From assembly GCA_963801715.1 (NCBI GenBank), contig CAWDGB010000002.1, positions 310,001 through 374,000 of the forward strand: 64,000 bases of DNA, given 5' to 3'. The position numbers were made by a program, and so were the translations under genes. Of this stretch, positions 8,432 to 18,125 are shown piece after piece. The notes under the pieces are model-generated. The model worked only from the letters and a program-made list of their open reading frames with translations. It did no database searches and was not told the DNA's origin. Numbering within the stretch: the stretch's first letter is position 1; the number at the start of each line of letters is the position of its first letter. This DNA comes from CAVVJA01 sp963801715. GTDB lineage: Bacteria; Actinomycetota; Actinomycetes; Mycobacteriales; Jatrophihabitantaceae.

Positions 8432-9109
8432 GTGCGGCTGCTGATCGTGGAGGACGAGGTTCGGCTGGCCTCTGCCCTGCAGCGCGGGCTTACGGCGGAG
8501 GGGTTCACCGTCGATGTGGCGCACACCGGGCCCGATGGCCTGCACGCAGCGTCCGAAACGTCCTACGATGCCGTGCTGCTCGACATCATGCTGCCCGGGC
8601 TGTCCGGTTACCGCATCATCGAGCAGCTGCGGGCGGCGGAGAACTGGGTGCCGATTCTCATGCTGACCGCCAAGGATGGTGAGTACGACGAGGCAGACGC
8701 CCTCGACCTCGGCGCCGACGACTACCTCACTAAGCCGTTCTCATTCGTCGTCTTGCTCGCCAGGCTGCGGGCCCTGCTCCGCCGGGGCGTGACCCCCCGC
8801 CCGGCGTCGCTCTCGGCCGGGGACCTCGTACTCGATCCGTCAGCACACACGGTCACCCGCGACGGACAGCCGATCGACCTCACCCCTCGCGAATTCTCTT
8901 TGCTCGAGTTCCTCCTGCGGCGCAAGGGCGAGGCCGTTTCTAAGGCCGACATCCTGCATCACGTGTGGGACGCGCACTACGACGGGGACGCGAACGTCGT
9001 CGAGGTCTATGCCGGTTATCTGCGCCGGAAGATCGACACTCCGTTCGGCCGGCACAGCGTGCAGACTGTCCGGGGCGCCGGCTACCGGCTCGCCGCGGAC
9101 GGCGGCTGA
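8432..9109 (+). CDS. OmpR/PhoB-family response regulator
   Basis: 225 residues with a GTG start preceded by GGAGG at 8421-8425. The receiver domain spans residues 1-115, with acidic pocket ED near residue 7, phospho-acceptor Asp51 (LLDIMLPG) and the Lys of KPFSF near residue 100. The C-terminal winged-helix DNA-binding domain (about 130-222) has LTPREFSLLEFLLRRKG and VEVYAGYLRRKID with QTVRGAGYRL. It lies 15 bases before its histidine kinase. It is divergent from the LolA-like/ABC exporter operon, a likely target. Confidence 0.94.
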   Translation: MRLLIVEDEVRLASALQRGLTAEGFTVDVAHTGPDGLHAASETSYDAVLLDIMLPGLSGYRIIEQLRAAENWVPILMLTAKDGEYDEADALDLGADDYLTKPFSFVVLLARLRALLRRGVTPRPASLSAGDLVLDPSAHTVTRDGQPIDLTPREFSLLEFLLRRKGEAVSKADILHHVWDAHYDGDANVVEVYAGYLRRKIDTPFGRHSVQTVRGAGYRLAADGG

Positions 9110-9124
9110 GTCCCGGGAGTAGCG

Positions 9125-10507
9125 GTGCGCTGGCTGTCCCATCTATGGCGGGGGCAGTCGCTTCGCGCGCGGATCACCATCGTCGCGACGACATTGTTCG
9201 CGTTCGCCGTGATCACCGGCGCGGTCTTGCTCCTCGTGCTGCAACGTGCGTCCCTGATCCGATCGCTGGACTCGCAAGCGATCAAGACCGGCCAGGCGGT
9301 TGCCGCGACCCGGGTCACCGGGATCAGGCCGACCAACGTCGTCGCCGCGGCCGGCGTGCAGATCCAGGTGCTCGACAAAAACGGTGCGGTCGCCGCCGCA
9401 TCCGGAACCGCCGATCGGGTCAAGCCCCTGTTGACTCCCGACGAGCTGGCGGCGGCGGAGCGCGGGCAGGCGATCGACATCCCGGCCGAACGCGGAAATA
9501 CCAATCAAGAGCTGCGTGTCCTGGCCGTTCCCGCCGGCGGGGAAACCGTCCTGGTCGCGTCCGGCCTTGCCGGCGTCGAGAACAGCATTCGCATCTTGCG
9601 GGACGCCGCCCTCATTGGCTGCCCCCTGGTGCTGCTCGCGATGGGCATGGCGACGTATTTCATCGTCGGTCGTGCCTTACGTCCAGTGGCCGGACTGCGC
9701 AAAGGGGCCCAGGAGATCACGGCGGCCGGCCTTGCCGACCAACGACTCCCCGTGCCTGACGCACACGACGAGATCTACCGCCTGGCCGTCACGCTCAACG
9801 CGATGCTCGACCGGATCGACGCGGCCACGAAGCGGCAGCGCACCTTCGTCGGTGATGCGGCGCACGAGCTACGGTCGCCGCTCGCCTCTTTGCGCCTCCA
9901 GCTCGAGGTCGCGCAGCGGGTCGGCCCAGCGGAGGACTGGCCCGGCATGCTCGACGAAGTGCTCTCCGACGTCGATCGGCTCGACCATCTCGTGAAAGAT
10001 CTACTGGCGTTGGCCCGATCCGATGAGGCCGGCGGGGTGCTGCGCCGGCGGGAGCCAATTGCCCTCGACCAGCTGGTCACCGAGGTCGCCGAGGACTATC
10101 TGGATGCCCGCGTTCCGGTGCGCTCATCCACCGACGCCGTATCTGTCGACGGGGATCCGGAGGCGCTTCGCCGAGTCGTCGTGAACCTGCTCGACAACGC
10201 CGTGCGATACGCCCGCACCGAGGTGACCGTCGACATCGCCGTCAACGGAAACGGCACGGCCGAGCTGGTGATCCGAGACGACGGTCCGGGAATTCCGGAG
10301 GATGAGCGGGAACGCGTTTTCGATCGCTTCTACCGGACCCACGAGTCTCGATCGCGGGACACCGGAGGCACCGGGCTCGGCCTGCCCATTGTGCGCGATG
10401 TAGTTCGGGCGCACGGCGGCACGGTAAGCCTCGCGGATAACCAGCCGGGCCTGCGGGCAACGGTCATCCTCCCCGTTGCTCGTAGCGACAAGGATCGACT
10501 TGCCTGA
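9125..10507 (+). CDS. Sensor histidine kinase
   Basis: A 460-residue membrane kinase with a GTG start. TM1 is at residues 18-40, an extracytoplasmic sensor region of about 115 residues follows, and TM2 is at about 163-182. A HAMP domain comes next (GRALRPVAGLRKGAQEITA). The HisKA phospho-acceptor is His247 in GDAAHELRSPLASL. The HATPase domain has N-box VVNLLDNAVRYA, G1 DDGPGIP and G2 GGTGLGLPIV. It forms a pair with the OmpR-type regulator and is convergent with pknB. The signal sensed cannot be read from sequence; the DAHELRSPLASLR-type kinases with a small sensor domain often monitor the envelope. Confidence 0.93.
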   Translation: MRWLSHLWRGQSLRARITIVATTLFAFAVITGAVLLLVLQRASLIRSLDSQAIKTGQAVAATRVTGIRPTNVVAAAGVQIQVLDKNGAVAAASGTADRVKPLLTPDELAAAERGQAIDIPAERGNTNQELRVLAVPAGGETVLVASGLAGVENSIRILRDAALIGCPLVLLAMGMATYFIVGRALRPVAGLRKGAQEITAAGLADQRLPVPDAHDEIYRLAVTLNAMLDRIDAATKRQRTFVGDAAHELRSPLASLRLQLEVAQRVGPAEDWPGMLDEVLSDVDRLDHLVKDLLALARSDEAGGVLRRREPIALDQLVTEVAEDYLDARVPVRSSTDAVSVDGDPEALRRVVVNLLDNAVRYARTEVTVDIAVNGNGTAELVIRDDGPGIPEDERERVFDRFYRTHESRSRDTGGTGLGLPIVRDVVRAHGGTVSLADNQPGLRATVILPVARSDKDRLA

Positions 10508-10522
10508 TGTCGCTCCCGGCGG

Positions 10523-12388
10523 TTACCCGGCCGGGCCATTCCCACCGCCCCGCGACCTTGACGACGATGCCGACGTGGGCGCTGAGGAGGGTGCTGACGA
10601 TGCCGACGACTGCGACGGAGATGGAGTCGGGGTCGGAGTCGGAGTCGGGCTTGGCGGTGGCTGGAACGCGTACACCGACAAGGTGATCTGCTGGCTCTGG
10701 GGGAACAGGGTGCCCTGCGCTGGGCTCTCGCCGGCGACCAGACCGTCCTTGGCTTGGTCGGTTGTCGGCACGATGATCGGGGTCGGGTTGACGCTCCAAC
10801 TGGCATTGTTGAGGTTGCGGACCGCGTCGGCGAACTTCTGGTTGGTGACGTCGGGGATCGGCAGCTTGCCGATCGATACCGAGAGGGTGACCGGCGCGCC
10901 CGGTGCGACGGTGGTGAATGCTTTCGGGTTCTGATCGGTGACGACTCCCGCGGCCTGCCCGCTAGGAACGTCCTTGCGGGTCACCTTGAGACCCTGCCCG
11001 ATCAGGTCATTGCTCGCGTCGGCGAACTGCTTCCCCGAAACGTTGGGTACCTGCACCGTCGGCGCCCTGTAGACCGTGTACGTGATCGTGGTGCCCTCGT
11101 TCTGCTGGGAGTTCGGCGGGGGCGACTGGGTGCACACGGTGCCCGCGGTAGGACTCGCGATGGGCTGCGTATCAGGGTTCACACCGCACTTGGACGCCGT
11201 CTGCGGCGTCCCGGTGGGCGGCGTGAACTTTCGTGACGCGATCGCGGCGTTCGCCTGGGCCGGATTCATTCCGATGACGTTCGGCACCGCCTGCTTCTTG
11301 GGCGAGTCCGAGCCGCTGAGCGCCCAGATCGCCCAGGCGCCGCCGCCGATGACAAGTAGCAGCGCGGCGACAAGGGCGGCCCACAGCCACGCGCGTCTCT
11401 TGCCCTCACCGTCATCCTCGTCGTCGCCGTCCTCGGACATTGGCACGACTGCGCCCGGCGGCACCGCCCCCGGCGGCACCTTCGAGATGTACTGGGTCCG
11501 CTCGGCGTCCGTCAGCACCGCCTCCGCCTCGACCGGACGGTCGGCCAGCGCGCGCAGCAAATCGGTGCGCATCTCCCCCGCTGACTGGTAGCGATTCATC
11601 GGGTTCTTGGCGAGCGCCTTCATAATGATGGAGTCGAGCGAACGCGGGATTGCCGGGTTCTCCGACGAGGGCACGACCGGGTTCTCCCGAACGTGCTGGT
11701 AAGCAACCGCGACCGGAGAGTCGCCGGTAAACGGTGGATGACCGGTGACCAGTTCGTAGAGCACACAACCGGTCGAGTACACATCCGATCGCGCGTCCAC
11801 CGTCTCGCCCCGCGCCTGCTCGGGCGACAAATATTGCGCGGTGCCGATCACGGCGGCCGTCTGGGTGACCGTCGCCGAGTTGTCCGCTATGGCCCGGGCG
11901 ATACCGAAGTCCATGACTTTGACCGCACCGGCGCGGGTGATCATGATGTTCGCCGGCTTGATGTCGCGATGCACGATGCCGTTGCGATGGCTGAAGTCCA
12001 GGGCGCCGCAGACCTCAGCGACGATTTCCATGGCCCGCCGCGGGGGCAGCCGCCCCTCGACCTTGAGCACGTCCCGCAACGTCTGGCCCTCGACGAACTC
12101 CATGACGATGTACGGCACGTCCGCCGCATCCGAACCCAAGCCGGCGTGGTCCTGGCCGGTGTCGTAGACGGCCACGATCGCCGGGTGGTTCAGGCCGGCC
12201 GCGGACTGCGCCTCACGACGGAACCGATTGAGGAACGAGGGATCGCGCGCAAGATCGGCGCGCAGCATCTTGATGGCCACGTCGCGGCTAAGACGAGCGT
12301 CCCGCCCGCGATGGACCTCGGCCATACCGCCATAGCCGATGAGCTCGCCGAGCTCGTACCGGCTCCCAACCTGGCGTGGCGTCGTCAT
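10523..12388 (-). CDS. pknB: Ser/Thr protein kinase PknB with PASTA domains
   Basis: A 621-residue transmembrane kinase. The kinase domain is at 11-275: Gly loop GYGGMAEV, Lys40 (VAIK), catalytic HRD at 140-142, DFG at 160-162. The activation loop SATVTQTA carries Thr173 and Thr175, matching the autophosphorylated pair of mycobacterial PknB. A juxtamembrane acidic stretch leads to one membrane helix near 337-358. Three extracellular PASTA repeats follow, starting near VPNVIGM, VPNVSGK and IPDVTNQ, then a Pro/Thr/Ser-rich tail. Mycobacterial PknB has four PASTA repeats. It is the last gene of the fhaA-fhaB-pstP-rodA-pbpA-pknB cluster and likely senses peptidoglycan fragments to control cell-wall growth and division. 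No pknA accompanies it here. Confidence 0.95.
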   Translation of the reverse strand: MTTPRQVGSRYELGELIGYGGMAEVHRGRDARLSRDVAIKMLRADLARDPSFLNRFRREAQSAAGLNHPAIVAVYDTGQDHAGLGSDAADVPYIVMEFVEGQTLRDVLKVEGRLPPRRAMEIVAEVCGALDFSHRNGIVHRDIKPANIMITRAGAVKVMDFGIARAIADNSATVTQTAAVIGTAQYLSPEQARGETVDARSDVYSTGCVLYELVTGHPPFTGDSPVAVAYQHVRENPVVPSSENPAIPRSLDSIIMKALAKNPMNRYQSAGEMRTDLLRALADRPVEAEAVLTDAERTQYISKVPPGAVPPGAVVPMSEDGDDEDDGEGKRRAWLWAALVAALLLVIGGGAWAIWALSGSDSPKKQAVPNVIGMNPAQANAAIASRKFTPPTGTPQTASKCGVNPDTQPIASPTAGTVCTQSPPPNSQQNEGTTITYTVYRAPTVQVPNVSGKQFADASNDLIGQGLKVTRKDVPSGQAAGVVTDQNPKAFTTVAPGAPVTLSVSIGKLPIPDVTNQKFADAVRNLNNASWSVNPTPIIVPTTDQAKDGLVAGESPAQGTLFPQSQQITLSVYAFQPPPSPTPTPTPTPSPSQSSASSAPSSAPTSASSSRSRGGGNGPAG

Positions 12389-12433
12389 GAAAGAACCTCA
12401 TCCAGTGTCGCGTGCATGTCTCTCATCGTCTGC

Positions 12434-13921
12434 TCAGCGGCCCCGCGTGTCGGCGAGGTAGGCCTGCATGACCATCTTCGCCAGCGGAGCCGCTGCGGTG
12501 CCGCCGGCGCTCTCGCTGCCGGTGACCCCTGCGTTCTCCAGCACTACCGCGATTGCAATGGGATGCGTCGCGTCGAGCGCGAACCCGGTGAACCACGCGT
12601 GGGGGGCATTGACGTATTTTCCGTTGGCATCGACCGGTCCGTTGTCGGCGGTGCCGGTCTTGCCACCGACCTTGACGCCCGGGATCTGCGCTGCCGTTCC
12701 GGTGCCCTTGGTAACGACGTTCTCCATCATCGACTGCAGCTCGCCGGTCTGATTCGAATCCAGGACGCTGTCGAGCTGCTCGGGTACCGCCGTCTTCAGG
12801 ACGGACAGATCCGGAGCGCGTTCCTGTTGCACGACGTAGGGCTTCATGAGCGTTCCGTTATTCGCGACGGCGGCCGACAACATTGCGGCCTGCAGTGGCG
12901 TCATCTGAACGTTGAACTGCCCAATTGACGCCTGCGCGAGGTTCGCGTCGTTGTCGACCGCACCCATGGTGGAGGGGGCGACCGGGATCGGCACGGTGCG
13001 GGGCTCGTTGTTCATCCCGAACAGCTCGGCCTCGGCCTCGACCTGCTGCTGGCCGAGGTCGATGCCGAGCTGACCGAAGGCAGTGTTGCACGAGATCGTG
13101 AGCGCGTGGTCGAGAGTGTCGGTCTTTCCGTCGCCACATCGCTCGTCGTTGAAGTTGTGCATCGTGGCGGTTGCGGTTCCGGGCAACTTCAGCACATCGG
13201 GCGCCGGGATACGGTCGGACGGCTTCTTGCCGGCCTTGAGCGCGGCCGCCGACACGACGACCTTGAAGATCGAGCCGGGCGGGTAAGTCTGGTTCAACGC
13301 GCGGTTCAGCAGCGGCTGATTCTTGTCGCCAAGCAGGGCCTGCCATGACTGTTGGATAGCCTGGGTGTTGTGCGAGCTGAGCGTGCTCGGGTCGTACGAC
13401 GGTGAGCTGGCGGCGGCCAGGATCGCGCCGGTCGTCGGATCCAGCGCCACGACCGCCCCGCGGCGGTTGCCGAGACCTTGAAAAGCCGCCTGCTGGGCAG
13501 CGTTGTTGATCGTCAGGTTTATGCTGCCGCCCTTGAGGCTCCGGCCGGTGAGGATGTCAGCGATGCGAGACCCGAACATGCGGGGATCGCTCCCGGACAG
13601 CACCTGGTCCTCTGCCTTCTCCAGCTCGCTCTTGTCGTAGACGAGCGAGTAGTAGCCGGTCAGCGGCGCGTACACCGGTCCGCTCGGGTACTTGCGGACG
13701 TACTTCAGCTCGTCGGTCGTCGCGACCGATTCGGCCACGGCCTTGCCGTCCACGACGATCTGGCCGCGCGGCGACGCATACTCGGTGAGGATTACCCGGC
13801 GATTGGCCGAATTGTTCCGATAGTCGTCGCCCTTGACCACCTGGACGAAGTTGAGGTTCAGGAACAGCGCGACCATGAGCACGCCGACCGCGATGGCCAC
13901 CCGACGGATGTGCTTGTTCAT
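12434..13921 (-). CDS. pbpA: Class B penicillin-binding protein, PbpA type (transpeptidase)
   Basis: 495 residues with one N-terminal membrane anchor (residues 8-24). The non-catalytic region contains the PRGQI box near 51-55. The transpeptidase motifs are SIFK with Ser217 and Lys220, SCN at 277-279 and KTGT at 421-424. It cross-links peptidoglycan on the outer face of the membrane. The start overlaps the rodA stop (ATGA), so it is coupled to its glycosyltransferase partner. The missing large C-terminal extension and the size match the monofunctional PbpA of mycobacteria, a PknB substrate there. Confidence 0.95.
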   Translation of the reverse strand: MNKHIRRVAIAVGVLMVALFLNLNFVQVVKGDDYRNNSANRRVILTEYASPRGQIVVDGKAVAESVATTDELKYVRKYPSGPVYAPLTGYYSLVYDKSELEKAEDQVLSGSDPRMFGSRIADILTGRSLKGGSINLTINNAAQQAAFQGLGNRRGAVVALDPTTGAILAAASSPSYDPSTLSSHNTQAIQQSWQALLGDKNQPLLNRALNQTYPPGSIFKVVVSAAALKAGKKPSDRIPAPDVLKLPGTATATMHNFNDERCGDGKTDTLDHALTISCNTAFGQLGIDLGQQQVEAEAELFGMNNEPRTVPIPVAPSTMGAVDNDANLAQASIGQFNVQMTPLQAAMLSAAVANNGTLMKPYVVQQERAPDLSVLKTAVPEQLDSVLDSNQTGELQSMMENVVTKGTGTAAQIPGVKVGGKTGTADNGPVDANGKYVNAPHAWFTGFALDATHPIAIAVVLENAGVTGSESAGGTAAAPLAKMVMQAYLADTRGR

Positions 13922-15333
13922 GCCGGAACCACCTCAGCCGGGCGCGGTGGCGGGGTCGACGTGACCGGCCGCTGCGGCGACGGCCGGCGAGCAGCGTCGG
14001 AGATACGCAGCAAGAGCGCGAGCAGCGCGTAGTTGGCCAGCAGCGACGAGCCGCCGTAGGACAGGAACGGTGTGGTCAAGCCGGTCTCTGGGAGCAGCCG
14101 GCTAACCCCGGCCGCGACGACGAACAGCTGCAGCCCGATCAGGAAGGAGAGTCCGGTCGCGAGCAACTTGCCGAACGTGTCCCGGACGGCCAGCCCGGCC
14201 GCAAAGCCGCGTTCGACGAACAGCACATATATGACTAGCAAGGCAACCAGCCCGAACAGTCCCAACTCCTCCCCGAACGAGGTGAGGATGAAGTCGGTCG
14301 CGGGCAGCGGCACGATCTCTGGATGGCCCACACCGAGGCCGGTGCCGAACATCCCGCCCGTCCCCAGCCCGAACAGAGACTGGCTGACCTGATAGCCGAC
14401 GCCATCGGTGTAATGAAAAACGTCGAGCCACACCGAGACCCGCGTCCGGACGTTGGCGAAAAGCTGATAGGACAGATATGCACCACCGGCGAACAACAAC
14501 GTCCCGACGATGACCCAACTGATGCGCTCGGTCGCGACATAGAGCAGCACCACGAACACTCCGAAGAACAGCAACGACGTCCCGAGATCATGACCGCGGA
14601 TGAGGACCGCGAGGCAGATCAGCCAGGCGAGGAGCAACGGACCGAAGTCTCGTCCGCGCGGAAGGTCGATGCCGAGGACGCGGCGACCGGCGAGAGACAG
14701 CACATCCCGCTTGGTAACGAGATAGGCCGCCGCGAAAATGGTCAGCAGGATCTTGGCGAACTCAGCCGGTTGGATCGAGAAACCGGCGACCAAGATCCAG
14801 ATACGCGCCCCGTTGATCTCCGAGAAGCGGGCCGGCAGTACAGCAGGCAGGATCAAGAGGAAGAGCCCAACCAGCGCCAGCGTGTACGCATAACGCGCGA
14901 GCACACGATGATCGCGCACAATCAGCAGGATTGCGATGAACAGCAGGATGCCGAGGCCGGTCCACCACACCTGGGTCGGCGCAGCGGCGTCCGGCACGCG
15001 GCCTCCGTTGTCTTGCGCCTGTATGGCCAGTCCATGGTCGAGTCGATCGATCATGACGAGGCCGAGGCCGTTGAGCAGGATCGCGCAGGGCATCAGTACT
15101 GGATCCGCGTAGGGTGCCACCCACCGAATGACGAGGTGGGCTGCCAGTCCGGCCAGGAGTGTCACCCCGGCGAAGGTGAGCAGGTTCAGGCTGACATGTC
15201 CGTTGCGGGCCCCTTGGACCGCCGCCTCAGCAGCGACGACTATGAGCACGGCAAGCAGCAGCAGCCCGAGTTCTGCGCGGCGTCGGGTCGGTGGGGCGGC
15301 GGTTGCCGTTGGAGTCGCCCGGGCCGCGGTCAT
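13918..15333 (-). CDS. rodA: FtsW/RodA/SpoVE-family peptidoglycan glycosyltransferase
   Basis: A 471-residue polytopic protein with about 12 membrane helices. Family landmarks are NGARIWI and FSIQPAEFAKI (the SEDS motif, residues ~175-195), ILIRGHDLGTSLLFF, and the C-terminal GLTTPFLSYGGSSLLANY signature. SEDS proteins polymerise glycan strands with a class B PBP; the overlapping pbpA provides the partner. The N-terminal ~25 residues are hydrophilic (TATAAPPTRRR). It follows pstP by 4 bases in the cluster. Confidence 0.95.
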   Translation of the reverse strand: MTAARATPTATAAPPTRRRAELGLLLLAVLIVVAAEAAVQGARNGHVSLNLLTFAGVTLLAGLAAHLVIRWVAPYADPVLMPCAILLNGLGLVMIDRLDHGLAIQAQDNGGRVPDAAAPTQVWWTGLGILLFIAILLIVRDHRVLARYAYTLALVGLFLLILPAVLPARFSEINGARIWILVAGFSIQPAEFAKILLTIFAAAYLVTKRDVLSLAGRRVLGIDLPRGRDFGPLLLAWLICLAVLIRGHDLGTSLLFFGVFVVLLYVATERISWVIVGTLLFAGGAYLSYQLFANVRTRVSVWLDVFHYTDGVGYQVSQSLFGLGTGGMFGTGLGVGHPEIVPLPATDFILTSFGEELGLFGLVALLVIYVLFVERGFAAGLAVRDTFGKLLATGLSFLIGLQLFVVAAGVSRLLPETGLTTPFLSYGGSSLLANYALLALLLRISDAARRPSPQRPVTSTPPPRPAEVVPA

Positions 15334-15337
15334 GGGC

Positions 15338-16663
15338 TCACACCTTCCGGCAGTCCACGCCCGGTACGGGCGTAACGGACGGACTGGGTGTTGGGATGGC
15401 CGGTGGGGTCGGACGAGGCGCTGGGACGCGTCGGGTGCTGGGCGTTGTCGGCGCCGTACTGGGTGGGGCGCTCGGGCTATCAGCGCGACAGGGTGGCAGC
15501 AGCTGATCGAGCAGGTTGGACCTGATCCGCTGGGCCTTCGCGAGGTCGCTCGCGGTGATGCCGGAGATGACCTGACTGCGTGCTGCCGCGGTTAGGTCTG
15601 CCAGCTTCAGGTCGGTGTTCTCCTGCACTTCGAAGAATTTGATCGGACCGAACTGGGCGTTGACGCCTCGGAAAATGGCGACCTCATTGCCGTCCTTGCC
15701 CACGAAGTACTGCGTCTGGGTCCAGGAGTAGAAGGCGGCCGCTCCACCGATGAGGAGGGCGAGCACCACAATGGTCACGACGAGCGGCTTCCATCGACGA
15801 CGTCGTGGGTGAATTGGCAGGCGGAGTCGTTCGGTGGCCCGCCGGGTCATTCGGGCGGCGCGCTCGGCGGGGCTGCCGCCGTCGCCGTCTGACGCGGACG
15901 CCGGATCTACGAACGCGCCACCGATCACGGGCAGGTCGTCGCCGTACTCGGTATTGACCACGTCGGCGACGATGCAGGTCACGTTGTCCGGCCCGCCGCC
16001 TCGAAGGGCCAGGTCGACGAGCCGGTCCGCAGCCTCTTGCGGCTCGCCCTCGGCGAGCGCCTCCTCAATGGTGGCCGCCGTGACGACGTCGGACAGCCCG
16101 TCGGTGCAAAGCAGGTACCGGTCGTGGGCTCGTGCTTCGCGGATCGAGACGTCCGGCTCCACGTCGGAACCCATGAGTGCGCGCAGGATCACTGACTTGC
16201 GTGGGTGATGCGATGCCTCTTCTGCCGTCAACCGGCCGGAGTCGACGAGCGACTGTACATAGGTGTCGTCATGCGTGATCTGGGTCAGGTGGCCGTTGCG
16301 GAGCAGGTACGCCCGCGAATCCCCGACGTGCACCAGACCCACCTGGCGCCCGGTGAAACGTAGCGCGGTAAGAGTGGTACCCATCCCTTCGAGTTTCTTG
16401 TCGCCCGCGATGGCCCCGGCCAGATCGTGATTGGCCTCCTCGACGGCATTGCGCAGCGCGTAGAGCATGTCGCCGAGAGGCCGATCCTCGTCGAGTCGCT
16501 CCAAGGAGCCGATGACCAGCTTGCTCGCGACCTCGCCAGCCGCATGGCCGCCCATGCCGTCGGCGATCGCGAGCAACCGGGGGCCGGCATAAACCGCGTC
16601 CTCGTTGTTGCCGCGAACCAGCCCACGGTCCGAGCGCACTGCGTAACGCAGGGTCAGCGTCAT
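15338..16663 (-). CDS. pstP: PP2C-type Ser/Thr phosphatase PstP
   Basis: A 441-residue phosphatase. The PP2C domain (about 1-240) shows the metal motifs RGNNEDAVY, ADGMGGHAAGE, LCTDGLSD and GGPDNVTCIV. One membrane helix (KPLVVTIVVLALLIGGAAAFYSW, near 285-308) is followed by an external domain of about 85 residues and a Pro/Thr/Ser-rich C-terminus. It dephosphorylates PknB and its substrates from the cytoplasmic side. Its start overlaps the fhaB stop (ATGA) and rodA follows after 4 bases. Confidence 0.95.
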   Translation of the reverse strand: MTLTLRYAVRSDRGLVRGNNEDAVYAGPRLLAIADGMGGHAAGEVASKLVIGSLERLDEDRPLGDMLYALRNAVEEANHDLAGAIAGDKKLEGMGTTLTALRFTGRQVGLVHVGDSRAYLLRNGHLTQITHDDTYVQSLVDSGRLTAEEASHHPRKSVILRALMGSDVEPDVSIREARAHDRYLLCTDGLSDVVTAATIEEALAEGEPQEAADRLVDLALRGGGPDNVTCIVADVVNTEYGDDLPVIGGAFVDPASASDGDGGSPAERAARMTRRATERLRLPIHPRRRRWKPLVVTIVVLALLIGGAAAFYSWTQTQYFVGKDGNEVAIFRGVNAQFGPIKFFEVQENTDLKLADLTAAARSQVISGITASDLAKAQRIRSNLLDQLLPPCRADSPSAPPSTAPTTPSTRRVPAPRPTPPAIPTPSPSVTPVPGVDCRKV

Positions 16664-17139
16664 CGCAGTTCCAGCACCGTCTTCCCGATGCGTACCGGAA
16701 CGCCGATCTCCAGGGGCATCGGGCTATCGACTTTGCGTTGGCCCAGATACGTGCCGTTCGTCGAGCCCAGGTCCTCGACGAACCACACCCCGTCTTGCAG
16801 GCTGATCCGCGCGTGCCTGGTGCTGGCGTAGTCGTCGGTGAGAACGAGGGTGGAGTCATTAGCCCGGCCGAGCAGTACTGGCGCCCCGGTGAGCCCGATG
16901 CGCGTACCGGCGAGGCCGCCAGCCGTCACGATGAGCTGCGATGGTCCGCGACGGGGCGTCGGAGCAGGGCCAGGCGACGTCGCGTGGCCGCGGCGGCGCG
17001 CCGGAGGTGGGAGCCCTACCCGCTGCTGCCCAGCGGAACGCAGATCGCTGCGCACAACGCGGACCGCGGCGAGCACGAACAGCCACAGCAGGACGAGGAA
17101 GCCAAACCTCATGAGCTGGAGGGCCAGCGGAGAGTTCAC
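16660..17139 (-). CDS. fhaB: FHA-domain protein FhaB (FipA-type)
   Basis: 159 residues. The start is the GTG at 17139 that overlaps the fhaA stop (GTGA); a longer in-frame ORF reaching back to 17286 is only overlap with fhaA. An N-terminal membrane helix (LMRFGFLVLLWLFVLAAVRVV, about 9-29) is followed by a basic/proline linker. The FHA domain starts near residue 80, with the phospho-Thr-binding residues in LLGR, STRHARI and STNGTYL. It reads phosphothreonine, for example on PknB substrates, and in mycobacteria links the kinases to the division and cell-wall machinery. Confidence 0.93.
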   Translation of the reverse strand: MNSPLALQLMRFGFLVLLWLFVLAAVRVVRSDLRSAGQQRVGLPPPARRRGHATSPGPAPTPRRGPSQLIVTAGGLAGTRIGLTGAPVLLGRANDSTLVLTDDYASTRHARISLQDGVWFVEDLGSTNGTYLGQRKVDSPMPLEIGVPVRIGKTVLELR

Positions 17140-18065
17140 ACGTGCTCCTGCTGGAAGACCAGCTTCGTATGCCCTAGTCGGATGACGTCGCCGTGCCGAA
17201 GGACATGGCTCGCCACGTCGTGGCCGTTGACACTGGTGCCGTTGGTGGATCCCAGGTCGTATACGGTCGCGAAGCTGCCGTCCCACTGGACTTCGGCATG
17301 GCGTCGGGAAACGCCTTGGTCGAGTAGCTGGAGATCAGCGTCGGTGCCGCGCCCGATCAGGTTGCGCCCCATCTGCAGATCGAAGCGACGGTTCGTGCCA
17401 TCGACAACGACGGCCGCCGAGGCGCGGCGGGGTGCAGCGCCGGGCGGCGGACGATATGCCCCGGGCTGCGGCGGAACGCTGGGCGCGCCGACCTGCTGTC
17501 CGGACGGCATGCCAGGCCGCGCTCCGGGCGGCGGCATGCCCGGCGGCGGCATGCCTGGTCCGGGCCCCCGGCCCGGCACCGGAACACCCATCGGCGGCAT
17601 ACCGGCCGGGGCCGGGGGCGCGTACGCACCGGGGGGCACGCCGGGAACGGCCGGCAACGACAGCGACTCGTAGGGCCGCCGGCGTGGCGGAGCGTTGGAC
17701 TCCATACGTGACGCCACGCCAAAAACGCCCGTGTGCAGTGCATCGTCCCGGGCGAGGTAGACCTCGACGTCGCCGATCGTGCGCCAACCGTTCTGATCCA
17801 GGTGCTCCTGCACCAATTCGGCCAGCGAGTTGGTGAGCTGAGACTCCCACGGCACGAGTCGCTCGTAGTCGGACGGCGACAACGTCACCCGATACCGGTT
17901 GGGTGCCAGCACCTCGCCCGTGCCCATGACATTGCGCTTGTCCGTGGCCTCCCGCTGAAGCGCGGTCGCAATCTCGACCGGCTCCACCTGGCCCTTGAAC
18001 ACCCGTGCGAACGCCGAGCCGACGACACTCTCGAGGCGTCGCTCGAAGCGCTGCGCAAGGCTCAT
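17136..18065 (-). CDS. fhaA: FHA-domain protein FhaA (DUF3662 plus FHA)
   Basis: 309 residues, considerably shorter than the 500-plus residues I recall for mycobacterial FhaA. Residues 1-125 are the DUF3662/FhaA N-terminal domain (MSLAQRFERRLESVVGSAFA, with VYLARDDALHTGVFGVASR). Residues ~140-215 are a Gly/Pro/Met-rich low-complexity linker with MPPPGMPPPG-type repeats. The C-terminal FHA domain has NLIGRG, VSRRHAEV and STNGTSVNG. It is the first gene of the six-gene cluster, reads phosphothreonine, and in mycobacteria binds the PknB-controlled MviN/MurJ complex. The shorter linker accounts for the size difference. Confidence 0.93.
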   Translation of the reverse strand: MSLAQRFERRLESVVGSAFARVFKGQVEPVEIATALQREATDKRNVMGTGEVLAPNRYRVTLSPSDYERLVPWESQLTNSLAELVQEHLDQNGWRTIGDVEVYLARDDALHTGVFGVASRMESNAPPRRRPYESLSLPAVPGVPPGAYAPPAPAGMPPMGVPVPGRGPGPGMPPPGMPPPGARPGMPSGQQVGAPSVPPQPGAYRPPPGAAPRRASAAVVVDGTNRRFDLQMGRNLIGRGTDADLQLLDQGVSRRHAEVQWDGSFATVYDLGSTNGTSVNGHDVASHVLRHGDVIRLGHTKLVFQQEHV

Positions 18066-18125
18066 CGCGGCCTCCGTCCTGCTCTCTCGTGGCCGTCCGG
18101 CACATTTCTCATGGCATGCTCGCGC